The translations under genes were made by a program, and so were the position numbers. From a virus, in IMG/VR virus record IMGVR_UViG_3300037042_000841, positions 1 to 24,392 of that record: a stretch of 24,392 bases of DNA, one strand, 5' to 3'. Shown here in pieces: positions 9,301 to 16,837 of the stretch; the stretch's first letter is position 1, and every line of letters starts with the position of its first letter. A model generated the notes under the pieces. It saw nothing but the letters and a program-made list of their open reading frames with translations. It had not been told where the DNA came from and ran no database searches.

Positions 9301-10429
9301 TGCAAACCCAGATGCTGTAACTAAATTTAAAGATAATTATAAGGTTAAGCAACAAAACGCTAGGCTTATGACTACTATGTTAATGGCTGCTGGTATGGCT
9401 ATATATGGTATGTCTTATATGATGGCAGATGATGACGAATTTGAACGTAACAAAACTGCTACTGATAATATGGACCAATGGGCTAGGTTTGCTAGGTTCC
9501 ATGTACCTAATAATATATCTAAATCATTAGGTATGAAAGACGATACTGTATTCCAATTACCTTGGGGTTTTGGTTTAGGTTCTTTTATGTCTGCTGGTGC
9601 ACAGATAGCGTCAGTAATAAGTGGGAATATGCCGCTAAAAGAGGCTATAAAAAACATCTTTTTGCAAATTTCATTAGACTCATTTGTACCGATACCAGTT
9701 TCTCGCATGGACCCACTTGAAGACCCATTAGAGTTCGCTATAGATTCTTTTATGCCAAGTACTGTTAGGCCATTAATAGAGTTTGCATTAAACAAGAATG
9801 GTTTAGGGCAAGATATTTATAGGGAATCTGTTGGAACAAGTACAGGTGGTGAAGCTTATAACAGGGGAGATAAAGTCCCTGAAATATATAATGAGTTAGC
9901 AGTATTTCTGTCTCACAACTTTACAAACCCATCTACAGGGGAACCTATTGATATAACTCCTAACTCTTTATACTTCTTTGCTAATAGCTACGTGGACGGC
10001 GCTTCTAGACTTGCAGAACTAGCAGGTGGGCCGTTCCTTGGTAAAAAACAATTTGATCCTAAGTTGGACGTGCCTTTGATTGGTTCTTTCTTTGGCTCTG
10101 CATCAAGTGTAGATGCTCGTGAGTTTGGTAAGATGGAAGATAGAATTAAAAATATGAAGGGTATGCTTAAGATGTATGAATCTAATCCTGAGCAGTATGA
10201 GAAATATGTAGAAGCGCACCCAATGAATGAGGACTTAGTAAAAATATATGAGAAAGCTGTAGGTGGGGATTTAAATGAACTGTACCACGTAGCTAAGGAA
10301 TATAGAAGGATGGAAGGACTTACTCCTAGTGAAAGAGAAGCCCTTATCAAGCCTGTAACTTTAGAGATAAACTTATATAAACACGAACTACTTGAACAGT
10401 TTAAGGCATATGGAATGGAGCCTGATTAA
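3311..10429 (+). CDS. Giant polyvalent virion protein with HExxH metallopeptidase motif
   Basis: A 2372-residue protein starting at ATG 3311 after a modest AGGA (3300-3303). In order: a short Ala-rich N-terminal motif (residues 1-35); a Gly/Ala-rich hydrophobic stretch (about 145-185) that could interact with membrane; an acidic linker holding a tandem repeat (about 520-580); a long Lys/Glu-rich helical region (about 780-1050); an HEMMH zinc-metallopeptidase motif at 1135-1139 with EFIAEV at 1194-1199 as possible third ligand; a region with NFxRDTLTNAW (about 1749-1760) and FARPSATGAVRS (about 1950); a hydrophobic segment (about 2018-2038); and STVRPLIEFALN (about 2147). The last three resemble, from memory, the large polyvalent protein-associated domain LPD38 region of phage proteins. 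Inferred role: internal virion or ejected protein acting in the host cell during DNA entry. Its stop overlaps the convergent gene's stop. Confidence 0.82.
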   Translation: MYTLDQLATALNAAAAAGDDKSAEELGKAYKSLLGQQAQPEEPAEEAKPEPTMLPDSDTSSDFIRGIKSYIPGLKETARGAQVGAGLIAQKLGAEETGTELIKSGLAGMQTAQDEQVTKESDTFTKAWDKGIWSVVTDYLPYQAGAGVGNIAESLVASGVGAAIGGASTGGVGAIPGAIAGLVEKGLIKRGIKELAEKVAAEQGEEAAQDLIARESKDILKEQLKKAGSVAGLAAQAGFHGIGEVTGRAVGEAQKEEMTAEEKQAAVENIDMSRLAPSMVAHGVADFFAEKVGLSGLGGFTKASSGNLFKDIMKNIAITGAKEVPPELIQTIAERYGADLSLADAEAMKEYIDTTAASFAMSAMPGAVGGAQVRARGTAEQQAQKAKEEEEYYKQKEVEGEGGGGEEQEETVDIGETRALTAEEKKAAKLAKVEVAKTPEEINTMLQGMGIDPSQQLMNKEGKVVSALDHYNSKIAEGANSQYALRSLKYYIKDTDQDILSDELLKQAEQKQVEIVKPPEELEEFNIDDSEETAITPKTEVVKAPVELKEFNIDDSEELKEFNIDDSEEEIVVKPPEEEIAQEFTPTHILHDVVSPRFPNRPLKAPIPIQLVPVKDPSDPFENIFYKDQQGNLHTSDTGNDIKPIALETKVVKAPEQKQKDELVTGTTEVAALPQEEIVDEDLEEKATRGVKYGSLKALGLSPSQNKQVVNLKKEGYVPTKIKSLQPLAIKLLGEEKANSLKGEELIKALRDRINSDYTPTEQPSAENFLNQTYEGMEAEPARTVEKGIEYAGAAEGKHMFDSVNYDEGVKLDVQAKLLKAQEAENARVDELTNQINTSHAAKLELASKDGKISKTMKADLSRLKKEAIARIKSKEFSLEDPLEFMSLPELTAIYKKHVGKDYEKNAPQIETLANKDAFIKSLYKDQKTKVAELADKHFEGEVRAVAFSRHADTTIKAQKEADTKLLASQEKQRLALIKREKKEPLKILLEQIDIVANKKLKEARAVTLDTKLAEAEESQYVNDLLDNQERKKAASTRALEATINSKETHTFTEMLNNISNLGFYTNKSVAKGLLQLVDSLSKNGLIPQVNFKIAKLGKGVNGQFDPTTNTITVDGTKGIYEGDGTRTLESVLLHEMMHYLTDHIIDNKAKYIKSIKDESHKARVVAALKRIETNYKIAKVSLGKDFEIGNIKEFIAEVMSNKDFQRALRKIPSSNPFVKAANLLSDIAFNIAKALGFKNDQSSILAESLDDIFNLVTVPTEFKGKGISFAKAKGPAKKASTKGLPKSAYDVSGSAILQPDIKRMEYFKHRLLTREGWAHTVHALQNDRYFAKIWEDVNELGGKIIHDPKGTFNNIYTQLTLAQQSSLNLRKKYLAEPSDRLKADIIKLDKLLGEDSIDKTLQILHNFKLGIHGKERRLTKYEMTIELDKDKVIGTKSGNFISPADRRAAITGTRFTDPLNPAPGLLDDPRLTPAQVARLKAEVSWLAKNYAKPLDKKKLDINNDNYNAVGLSAKEEDRFIKDYNDLASIDPRARDLVDKIFKSMDQLNKATETLDKMSGYWSKPVDNWVRFYGWKNYAPLKGLDEHNKIDESFEREGMKAGREFRDYYNTWGGRETPSENSMLQTIADASRAADRAGRKDLTQSIKNAAKKSKNNTQGTGILEARIEETIPFSDRGSLKKRNREMRMLHYNSDGSIDIIKFEPEARHIFDSISRTYKVTHPMWSAANWLTSNVGQLHTRFNYNFAPMNFVRDTLTNAWVIGAEMGPKESFKFLSTVANRVVVGKGFYKAMKVASLYENNDFKALKALAKTDPYIKDMVDLIEHGGKVSYMQGMGIKANYEDLHKIAGKSGIITKWEGVIKLLNIYNETFEIASRSAAFGIVKQRYLNENLKDKGISYKEVNGVRTYSDPDAAAEAEAAASVRAAAYTKNLANFEQVGKIGKEIGAIYMFARPSATGAVRSIEAIAPAMRGSLERAVKSLPDSGAYKFKIVNGVRVYANPDAVTKFKDNYKVKQQNARLMTTMLMAAGMAIYGMSYMMADDDEFERNKTATDNMDQWARFARFHVPNNISKSLGMKDDTVFQLPWGFGLGSFMSAGAQIASVISGNMPLKEAIKNIFLQISLDSFVPIPVSRMDPLEDPLEFAIDSFMPSTVRPLIEFALNKNGLGQDIYRESVGTSTGGEAYNRGDKVPEIYNELAVFLSHNFTNPSTGEPIDITPNSLYFFANSYVDGASRLAELAGGPFLGKKQFDPKLDVPLIGSFFGSASSVDAREFGKMEDRIKNMKGMLKMYESNPEQYEKYVEAHPMNEDLVKIYEKAVGGDLNELYHVAKEYRRMEGLTPSEREALIKPVTLEINLYKHELLEQFKAYGMEPD
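4949..5014 (+). repeat. 33-bp tandem duplication in acidic linker
   Basis: Two adjacent 33-bp copies coding ELKEFNIDDSE lie within the giant protein gene, and a third diverged copy (ELEEFNIDDSE) begins near 4870. The repeats are in frame and extend an acidic, probably disordered linker. Confidence 0.9.
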
Positions 10430-10629
10430 CCAACCCTCCACGTTCGTACCCCTATGTATTCATTATGAGTGACTACATAGGATTTAACTTTTACTTTAAC
10501 TCTTTTTGATCCTGAATCTATAGCATATATTAATTCTGCTGTGCGTAGAGTGGGGATAAAAAAACTATCCCCAACTTCCATAGATTCAAATGGAAACATC
10601 CATTCTGGTTCAGCTAATTTATGCTGCAT
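10426..10629 (-). CDS. Small conserved phage protein (67 aa)
   Basis: The 67-residue product contains FESMEVGDSFFIP near residues 14-26 and ends GVRTWRVG. I recognise this layout (a VGDSFF motif, a basic beta-strand-rich middle, a G-R-W-R end) from small proteins coded beside phage replication genes, but no function is known to me. Its start overlaps the end of the primase-helicase gene by 11 bp, so translation is probably coupled; a GAGG abuts the ATG with no useful spacing. It is the last gene of the leftward block. Its TAA overlaps the TAA of the giant rightward gene within TTAA at 10426-10429. Confidence 0.75.
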   Translation of the reverse strand: MQHKLAEPEWMFPFESMEVGDSFFIPTLRTAELIYAIDSGSKRVKVKVKSYVVTHNEYIGVRTWRVG

Positions 10630-13525
10630 CCTCTAGCCACTCTTTAGGGAATTCTGTTATAAACACATAGCACCATACTGGCTCCAATACTACAGAAGTC
10701 TTCCACCCAGTAGTTAGCCGTACTCTAGAATCAGCAGGTTCCATAACTCCTAAGTCTCTCATGGTAGTCTCAAACTCACGTGAACTAATACCACGTTCAG
10801 CTAAGTAAGCTTTAAATACTGTCCTAGATACTTGTAATGAACTCTTGTCTGTATCTACTCTAGCTACCAACTGCCCACGAGGTTCCATAGCTACTTTGCT
10901 TTCTTTTAGAACCAGCATGTTATTCATATTCTTATTTATAAAGTCACCTAGTATAGATTGATAGTCTATTTTATTAACTGTGATTACTTTATCTTTTATA
11001 TGAGTCATTTCTGCTACTACACTTGCATATATTCGTTCTAAATCTAGCTTAACTATTCCACTATTAACAGCGATAACGCCAGCGGTCATGTTAGCTTGAA
11101 TTAAGTTTTCATAGAATCTATAGGCTGAATCGCCTGTGCGGAAGTCTTTTCTAAATCTAAGTTGCCAATATTTCATGGTCTCCATTATAAAATCATCCCC
11201 TACATTAAATACCTCTTTAATGAACCTAGGACCAGCATGACCATAGTTATATCTAAATTGGTCAAATACTCTTTGACCAAACTCGCCACCTTTTTCACCA
11301 CCAAGTAACTCAGGTTTTTTAACAAAGAACTCAATTAGCCTAGCTGTTTCTCCATCAGGTGAAGCTTTAATAGCTTCTAACTTATTATATATAGATTGAT
11401 TAGTGGTAAATATACCTATTAACGATGCTGACTGCTCGTATTCACGCTCAGCATTAACTGAGCCTTGCATTTTAATTTTAGCTTTACCATGCGATATTTT
11501 GTGGATTAGATGACCAAGTGTTTTTGGTTCTTTGTCCCCTATTTCATCTATACCTAAAGTTAAGTTATGTAGAGCTAAATAGCGCCCCGTCATACCATTA
11601 TCTGTAGCTTCAACTATACTTAGGTCTTTAGGATTACCAAATGTACTTAGCGCCGCATACATAGCTCCAGTCTTACCACAACCTGACCTACCTAACAAAG
11701 ATACAGCTACGCCTGAAGTAGACGTATAGCACATTAAAGGAGAACCAAACCCACATAGCATTATAAATGCGTGTAGTTCTAACCCTTTCTGGTCTAGCTC
11801 GTTAGCAGCGGTTTGCCAATTCTCATAAGAACCTACTGATATTAAATGCCTAGCGGTCCCTTTTACTATTGATGATATAGCCGCTGGTCGTTCTGTACCA
11901 TCATTACATACTTCAAGGTTTCCTATTACAAAGTTCTTTTTTACCCATATCTCAGGACCGTCTGTTATTTCTTCAGTCCAGCCCATTTGCATGCGCATAA
12001 TTTCTGCCTGTTGGTTATTAACCATATATTGTCCCCATTTGACTATGTATTGTGTTAGCTGATTTACAGCTGTTGGGTTATAAAAAACACCATTGCCAGA
12101 CATTATCACTTTAAATTTATCAGTAGAATATACGTCTTTCATTGGTAAGATAAACTCTCTAATTGCATCATTAGGGAGTATAAGTCTCATTACTAAACAT
12201 TCCCCATCTCCCGGACTAAACATTCTACGTATAGGATATAGATCATGTGGCAGTAATAAGATCGGGTCTTCTGTGTGCTTTACCCCGTCCTTATCTATTT
12301 TTGTAGGTGGTATAAAATATATGCCCCCATTCTCACCACGTACAAAAGGCATTAAGAATTTTGGAAACGCTAGAGTAGTTGGCGCTGGAATAACTTCGGT
12401 ATTCTCGTCCTCCCGAATTGGTTCCTCTTTATAAACTTTATCTCCTGCGATTTGTAGTTCTCTGGCGAGGGCAAAGGGGGAGTTAATTCTTCCTCTATGC
12501 TTACACCCACTACATAGCTCAGGTGAATTTGCATGGAACCAGTCGCAGGTTCTTGGTTTCTCAAACGAGTTTGCTGTTTTGATGGTTTCTTCATAGTTAT
12601 ATTTAGAATACTCATTAGACATATCATGTATAGCTGTTTCACCATCTGCACATTTTATAGCTATAGTTAGTCCAGCTGCCCATAAGTCTCTGGACGCTGT
12701 CTCTACGTTCATTAAAATGTCGCGTATCTGGGCACAGCCACTACCATTAATACTTTTATCCGCTAGTTCTGCAAAGGTATATGTAAAATTATCTAGCTTT
12801 AATATAGCCTTAGTTTCATCATCTAACCCTTTAGGAAGACTAGCTAATATATTACTCATTGAGTTTGTCAAGTCTTCAGTTGAATCTTTGGAACTTTCAG
12901 GAGTTTCAGCTCCATCTAAGAAATCTTTAAATGCTTCAAATGAATACTGATTAAACTCTGTATCTATAAACTTGGTAGGTGACGGAGGATTAGTCTTATA
13001 ATTAAAGGTATCAGGGCAACGCATGATACGTGCACCATCTGCCATTACCGCTGGGTCTGCAAATATTCTATCTAAGCAAAAATGTTTAAACTTTACTGCA
13101 TAGGGTAAATATTCCTCAAATGGAATTTCATCTTCTAGTAGCCAATATGCATGGATGCCAGTTCCTGAGTCTATCCTTATAGGTGGGGGTAAGTCATTAT
13201 CTAATACAAATTTATCTAGGGCTTCTAGAGCAGAGGCTTTATCTATGTATCCTTTATTATGTTTTGCTTTATCTTCACCAACATCTAGGTCAATAAAGAA
13301 TGAGCGGAAACTATGGCAGTCTGTTTTCTTTCTGCTATAGCCGTTAAAAGCACCTAATGCTACAAAAGTATTAAGCCCTTTATTATTCAAAGTATTTATG
13401 TGCTCTATTACACCATCTATCGTTTCAGAAAAATAGTTTGTAATCTTGCCTGTATCTGAGTTTATTCCACTGATACAATAAACGCCCTGCCTCGGTAATG
13501 CTTTCTTATAGAATTGTTTTAACAT
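10619..13525 (-). CDS. AEP primase fused to DUF927-type helicase
   Basis: A 968-residue replication protein that would make primers and unwind DNA at the fork. The N-terminal third fits an archaeo-eukaryotic-type primase: FFIDLD with D79 and D81, SGTGIHAYW with H125, and RIMRCPDTFNYK after it. A Cys-rich segment (CDWFHANSPELCSGC) about one third along could bind zinc. The C-terminal half is an ATPase: Walker A GRSGCGKT (K618), Walker B LGIDE (D660), then a FTTNQS sensor-like stretch, the order seen in DUF927-type phage helicases. The end looks winged-helix-like. The ATG lacks a Shine-Dalgarno sequence and follows a terminator hairpin closely, so its expression may be controlled by read-through. 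The predicted start fits the usual family N-terminus. Confidence 0.88.
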   Translation of the reverse strand: MLKQFYKKALPRQGVYCISGINSDTGKITNYFSETIDGVIEHINTLNNKGLNTFVALGAFNGYSRKKTDCHSFRSFFIDLDVGEDKAKHNKGYIDKASALEALDKFVLDNDLPPPIRIDSGTGIHAYWLLEDEIPFEEYLPYAVKFKHFCLDRIFADPAVMADGARIMRCPDTFNYKTNPPSPTKFIDTEFNQYSFEAFKDFLDGAETPESSKDSTEDLTNSMSNILASLPKGLDDETKAILKLDNFTYTFAELADKSINGSGCAQIRDILMNVETASRDLWAAGLTIAIKCADGETAIHDMSNEYSKYNYEETIKTANSFEKPRTCDWFHANSPELCSGCKHRGRINSPFALARELQIAGDKVYKEEPIREDENTEVIPAPTTLAFPKFLMPFVRGENGGIYFIPPTKIDKDGVKHTEDPILLLPHDLYPIRRMFSPGDGECLVMRLILPNDAIREFILPMKDVYSTDKFKVIMSGNGVFYNPTAVNQLTQYIVKWGQYMVNNQQAEIMRMQMGWTEEITDGPEIWVKKNFVIGNLEVCNDGTERPAAISSIVKGTARHLISVGSYENWQTAANELDQKGLELHAFIMLCGFGSPLMCYTSTSGVAVSLLGRSGCGKTGAMYAALSTFGNPKDLSIVEATDNGMTGRYLALHNLTLGIDEIGDKEPKTLGHLIHKISHGKAKIKMQGSVNAEREYEQSASLIGIFTTNQSIYNKLEAIKASPDGETARLIEFFVKKPELLGGEKGGEFGQRVFDQFRYNYGHAGPRFIKEVFNVGDDFIMETMKYWQLRFRKDFRTGDSAYRFYENLIQANMTAGVIAVNSGIVKLDLERIYASVVAEMTHIKDKVITVNKIDYQSILGDFINKNMNNMLVLKESKVAMEPRGQLVARVDTDKSSLQVSRTVFKAYLAERGISSREFETTMRDLGVMEPADSRVRLTTGWKTSVVLEPVWCYVFITEFPKEWLEDAA

Positions 13526-13531
13526 AATCTG

Positions 13532-13558
13532 AGGGGCTAAAAAAGCAGGGTTGCCCCT
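13532..13558 (-). promoter_or_regulatory. Possible antiterminator helix competing with terminator
   Basis: On the minus strand, AGGGGC (13553-13558, inside the terminator stem and loop) is fully complementary to GCCCCT (13532-13537), just before the primase-helicase start codon. Forming this 6-bp helix would break the terminator stem. This is seen in the sequence; a regulatory role is inference. Confidence 0.4.
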
Positions 13559-13562
13559 GCTT
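13539..13562 (-). terminator. Rho-independent terminator upstream of primase-helicase
   Basis: On the minus strand, AAGCAGGG pairs with CCCTGCTT around a GCAA tetraloop, and the transcript continues into a run of six U (13539-13544, partly within the stem). This is a textbook intrinsic terminator between the 105-residue HTH gene and the primase-helicase start only 13 bp downstream. Confidence 0.85.
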
Positions 13563-13605
13563 ATGTTTTTAAAATGTGAGAAGTAGCTTATATCTTTTCT
13601 ATAAC

Positions 13606-13923
13606 CTAGTCCACTATTTGCGTATCTACTATACTATTTAAATATCCTTTTGCATTTTCTATGCTAGTTACAGGTAAGATACCTTTGGCTAGATCAATCT
13701 CTAATATAGAAATTAAATCTGTTATAAGGTCTAAGTTCTTTTCTCGTAAATAGCCACCACGAAACCACGCATAAACAGTCATGCGTGATACTCTCATAAA
13801 ATCAGCTATGTATTTAGCAGGTAAATTAGCCTTTAAACATAACTTAGCTAAAGCTATACCAGCACTAGTAGAGTTAGAATTTTTTGTTGCATTAATAAAT
13901 TCATCACTATATGAACGTGCCAT
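13606..13923 (-). CDS. HTH DNA-binding protein (105 aa)
   Basis: The segment AKYIADFMRVSRMTVYAWFRGG (about residues 36-57) has the form of a Cro/XRE-like helix-turn-helix, with a following helical region about 35 residues long. The start ATG at 13923 has AGGA six bases upstream. The gene follows the probable ssDNA-binding gene by 9 bp and is followed by a strong terminator, so it closes that transcription unit. A regulator of late or replication genes is plausible; an operator was not identified. It could also be a replication accessory protein. Confidence 0.75.
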   Translation of the reverse strand: MARSYSDEFINATKNSNSTSAGIALAKLCLKANLPAKYIADFMRVSRMTVYAWFRGGYLREKNLDLITDLISILEIDLAKGILPVTSIENAKGYLNSIVDTQIVD

Positions 13924-13932
13924 TACTATTCC

Positions 13933-14796
13933 TTATGTTTTAGACCATTTTTTAATAGTAGATGCTACTTCTTCAACTTTATCAGGTGTGATAGTATTAG
14001 TAGTTCCACGTTTTACAGGCTCAGATATTTCTTCTGGGTTATTATCTAATGCTTTTAAAAACTCTATTTCTGTAATTTTAGGAGCTTCTTTATACATATG
14101 AATACTAATAGCACGTTCTGCATCTTTGCTTTTTGATTGCTCTTCAATAATAGCTAAATCAGATTCAGGTACGCCGCTCACTGGAGAAAATACTACCTTA
14201 GAGTAAGTTACTGAAGTATCAAACTGCATTCTAGTTACTATCCTACCAGCACTTACGTTGTTATTAGCTAAGTACTGCACGTAAGGACGGAACGGGCGTT
14301 TACCATCTTTCTCTTCACCGAAAACTGAAGTAGATGATAAAACTAATTCCATTACATCACCTGCTGGATCATTAGGTAGAACTACAGCTATTCTCCACTT
14401 AAGTGCGCACTTAGAGCCAGTACCGTTATTGCCAGAACCTTTGATGCTATGTGGACAAGTTGAACAGCTAACTGCTGGTGGGTTTTCTACGTCTTTATCT
14501 GGGGTATTAGAATCTGAAGACCAGCAAGTGGCATCGGAAGTTTCTCCTTCTACGAAAGCTTTATCATACATAATACGTGAAGCTTTATGCGCCATCTTTA
14601 CAACTATGATGTTCATGTGGCGGTCTTCTATAGCGCCAATTTCTTTGCTACCTACATACTTACGAAACACACCACCTTTAATTCTTAAACTTTTGTTACC
14701 TGTTGAATTACCCGCTACTGCTAAAGTATCAGCATCCAGTCCAGTTTGAACTAGGTGTGGGTTAGAAGCTAAAATATTTGCTAATTCATTACTCAT
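13933..14796 (-). CDS. Probable ssDNA-binding replication protein with Cys cluster
   Basis: A 287-residue protein with four spaced cysteines: C91, C111-x2-C114 and C130, the last followed by a hydrophobic strand (WRIAVVLPND). This could be a zinc site. Proteins of this type, with the CxxC...GSG...C pattern, sit in the replication modules of many phages and are often annotated as ssDNA-binding. I did not see a definitive OB-fold signature, so the function rests mainly on context: it lies between the SNF2/137-aa pair and the primase-helicase. The acidic C-terminal tail typical of SSBs is absent; the protein ends in a basic SxxKKWSKT-like tail. The start has AGGA upstream. Confidence 0.65.
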   Translation of the reverse strand: MSNELANILASNPHLVQTGLDADTLAVAGNSTGNKSLRIKGGVFRKYVGSKEIGAIEDRHMNIIVVKMAHKASRIMYDKAFVEGETSDATCWSSDSNTPDKDVENPPAVSCSTCPHSIKGSGNNGTGSKCALKWRIAVVLPNDPAGDVMELVLSSTSVFGEEKDGKRPFRPYVQYLANNNVSAGRIVTRMQFDTSVTYSKVVFSPVSGVPESDLAIIEEQSKSKDAERAISIHMYKEAPKITEIEFLKALDNNPEEISEPVKRGTTNTITPDKVEEVASTIKKWSKT

Positions 14797-14805
14797 TGTA
14801 ATTTC

Positions 14806-15219
14806 CTATTTTGAAGTTGGTTTACGAACAGTTATTGCAAACTCTCTGAACACACTAACGCCGGGGGGTAGACCCTCTTCCTCTACGCTATGTTCTGAAA
14901 GAAATGATTTAAAGTTACCTTGGTGTATCCTACGTTCTAGTAGATCAATAGCCTCATGTTCTAGAACAAAATCCTTAAAGCTACCCCAGTCATTGCAGGT
15001 AAATCTTTCCTTGGTGCTACGCATAACAGTGCCCTGTGCTGTCTTTATACTATCAGCTCCAGTAGTGTTACATATAGCTAACATTGACTGTTCTAGCAAG
15101 AGCATATCAGCTTTAATGAGTTTCTCTTTAGCTTCACAGTCAGCTAATATTCTCTCACGTTCATTACGTAATGTCAAGTATGCTTTTACTAATTCGTCTA
15201 AACTTAATTGTTCGTTCAT
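14806..15219 (-). CDS. Conserved phage replication-module protein (137 aa)
   Basis: An N-terminal coiled coil (about residues 8-50) is followed by a compact domain with SIKTAQGTVMRS (about 57-68), a WxxFxxFVLEHEAIDLLERR helix region, and a strand-rich end (PPGVSVFREFAITVR). I recognise this layout from a widespread phage protein coded next to ssDNA-binding or recombination genes, but I cannot name a function. Its start lies 2 bp from the stop of the SNF2 helicase gene, so the two are surely co-translated. Confidence 0.75.
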   Translation of the reverse strand: MNEQLSLDELVKAYLTLRNERERILADCEAKEKLIKADMLLLEQSMLAICNTTGADSIKTAQGTVMRSTKERFTCNDWGSFKDFVLEHEAIDLLERRIHQGNFKSFLSEHSVEEEGLPPGVSVFREFAITVRKPTSK

Positions 15220-15221
15220 TG

Positions 15222-16787
15222 TTATATTCCTAGTTCTTCTTTATATAAATCGACAAGTTTTACGTGGTCATCTACTTTACCCTGTAGCATCTCATACATC
15301 TTACGTTCTACTTCAGAGCCTTGTAAGTTTACTACCAACATCTTATTAACTTGTCCTAACCTATCCATACGTGCTATACATTGAAGATATGTTTCTACAC
15401 TCATTACAGGAGACCAAAATATAATAGTGTCTGCCGCTACTAGTGTAATGCCATGTGCTCCAGCTTTAGGTTGTATGATAAGTACTCTTGGTTCGTCTGT
15501 AGACTCAAACCTAGTTATTATTGAACTTCTTGTTGATGCGGATACTGCGCCATTAATTATTTCATTGGTGACTCCTTTTGCTGTTAAGTGGTTGGATACT
15601 AATTCAATAGTGTGGGTATAGGGAACGAATATGAGTACCTTATGTGATGCCTCATTTATTACATCCATCATTTCTCTAAGACGCGGGCTTACATCAAACT
15701 CTACTACCTCATGTGTGTCTGTGTATACTGCCCCACCAGATATTTGTAGTAATTTTGTTAGTCTACTCGCCGCGTTTACTGCACTTATTTCTTCGCCAGC
15801 CGCCTCTATAAGCATTTGGTTCTTTAGTTCTTTATAGTACTTAACTACCTGTGGTGTTAAAGGTACTTCTCTTGTTTGATATACTACGTCAGGTAGGTCA
15901 AGACATTCTGCTTTGGTAAATCTTATTGCTGGCTGTAGTGCATTAAATACTATCTGTGTAGCTATAGGTCTTGGAACCCACTTAAACTGCGTAGCTTGGA
16001 ACATAACTTTGTCACGCCATGCAGTAAAAAACTTTGGTACTAAATCAGGTGATACTAATTTAGATAATCCGAACGCATCTAAAGGTGACTGAGCCGCAGG
16101 AGTACCTGTCAACATCCAAAGTCGAGTACTTGGTTTTAGTAATTTAGCTAAAGTTTTCCAGCGTTTAGTAGATGCTGTTTTATATGCTGAACATTCATCA
16201 ACTACTATTAGATCAAAGGCTGTTTTATTTATCTCTTCGCTGACTGTGCACATACCATCAAAGTTTATAATAACAAACTCGTACTCACCGTTTATAATCT
16301 TAATTCGTTTAGTAGCATTGCCATGAGCCACACCAGCGGTTCTGTGCATAGCTGTTTTAAATATGTCTGCTTGCCATGCGGAATACATGATAGATAAAGG
16401 GCATATAACTAATACTCGTTTAACTATCCCTCTATTCATTAGATAATCAGCCGCCCATATAACGCTAGCTGTTTTTCCAGTACCAGCTTCGTTAAAACAA
16501 AACGCTCTATGTCTAAGAGATAAGAACTCAGACGTGGTTCTTTGGTGTAGAAAGGGGGCGTATAATCCGGGCCAGTCGTAGTCTACAGCTATTGGGGAGG
16601 GTATCTTTAATGTACTAGATACTCTAGTCATGTGTTGCATTTCTTCTAGCCCCCATGCCATTACTATATCGGCATCAAGTCCATCATCATTTAAAACTAA
16701 GCATCGTTCTAAATGGTCAGTAATTAGTGGGACTTTGTTTGAACTAATTTTAAACATTACCGCTTGGTTATCATTTATTAGTTTCAT
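15222..16787 (-). CDS. SNF2-family helicase/translocase
   Basis: A 521-residue two-lobe superfamily 2 ATPase. Seen motifs: I, EAGTGKT (K105); II, DECS (D197) in place of the usual DEAH; III, MLTGTP; V, GAHGITLVAADT; and VI, QCIARMDRLGQ (R473), the last typical of SNF2 proteins. The length is close to compact phage SNF2 helicases, without extra DNA-binding domains. It probably remodels or translocates on dsDNA in replication or recombination alongside the family A polymerase and the Cas4-like nuclease. The start ATG lacks a clear Shine-Dalgarno and comes right after a hairpin at 16810-16825. The motif II change (A/S after DEC) is common in the wider family. Confidence 0.93.
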   Translation of the reverse strand: MKLINDNQAVMFKISSNKVPLITDHLERCLVLNDDGLDADIVMAWGLEEMQHMTRVSSTLKIPSPIAVDYDWPGLYAPFLHQRTTSEFLSLRHRAFCFNEAGTGKTASVIWAADYLMNRGIVKRVLVICPLSIMYSAWQADIFKTAMHRTAGVAHGNATKRIKIINGEYEFVIINFDGMCTVSEEINKTAFDLIVVDECSAYKTASTKRWKTLAKLLKPSTRLWMLTGTPAAQSPLDAFGLSKLVSPDLVPKFFTAWRDKVMFQATQFKWVPRPIATQIVFNALQPAIRFTKAECLDLPDVVYQTREVPLTPQVVKYYKELKNQMLIEAAGEEISAVNAASRLTKLLQISGGAVYTDTHEVVEFDVSPRLREMMDVINEASHKVLIFVPYTHTIELVSNHLTAKGVTNEIINGAVSASTRSSIITRFESTDEPRVLIIQPKAGAHGITLVAADTIIFWSPVMSVETYLQCIARMDRLGQVNKMLVVNLQGSEVERKMYEMLQGKVDDHVKLVDLYKEELGI

Positions 16788-16809
16788 ATATTCATTGTAT
16801 AGATAGTAA

Positions 16810-16825
16810 AGCCCCTTTCGGGGCT
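16810..16825 (-). terminator. Hairpin, weak terminator between HNH-like and SNF2 genes
   Basis: AGCCCC-GAAA-GGGGCT on the minus strand, a stable stem with a GNRA loop. Only three U follow in the leftward transcript; on the plus strand the stem is followed by AGTTTTAATTC. It is probably a partial terminator or an RNA-end stabiliser in the only real gap (16788-16837) of this stretch. Confidence 0.6.
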
Positions 16826-16837
16826 AGTTTTAATTCT

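Noticed and set aside
9361-9423. Possible split of the giant gene into two proteins at the hydrophobic segment
   Set aside because: The frame is continuous with no stop, no strong internal Shine-Dalgarno seen, and the motifs on either side belong to one region type.
12370-12651. Minus-strand 93-residue frame inside the primase-helicase
   Set aside because: It lies in another frame of a gene with clear primase and ATPase motifs and shows no family resemblance.
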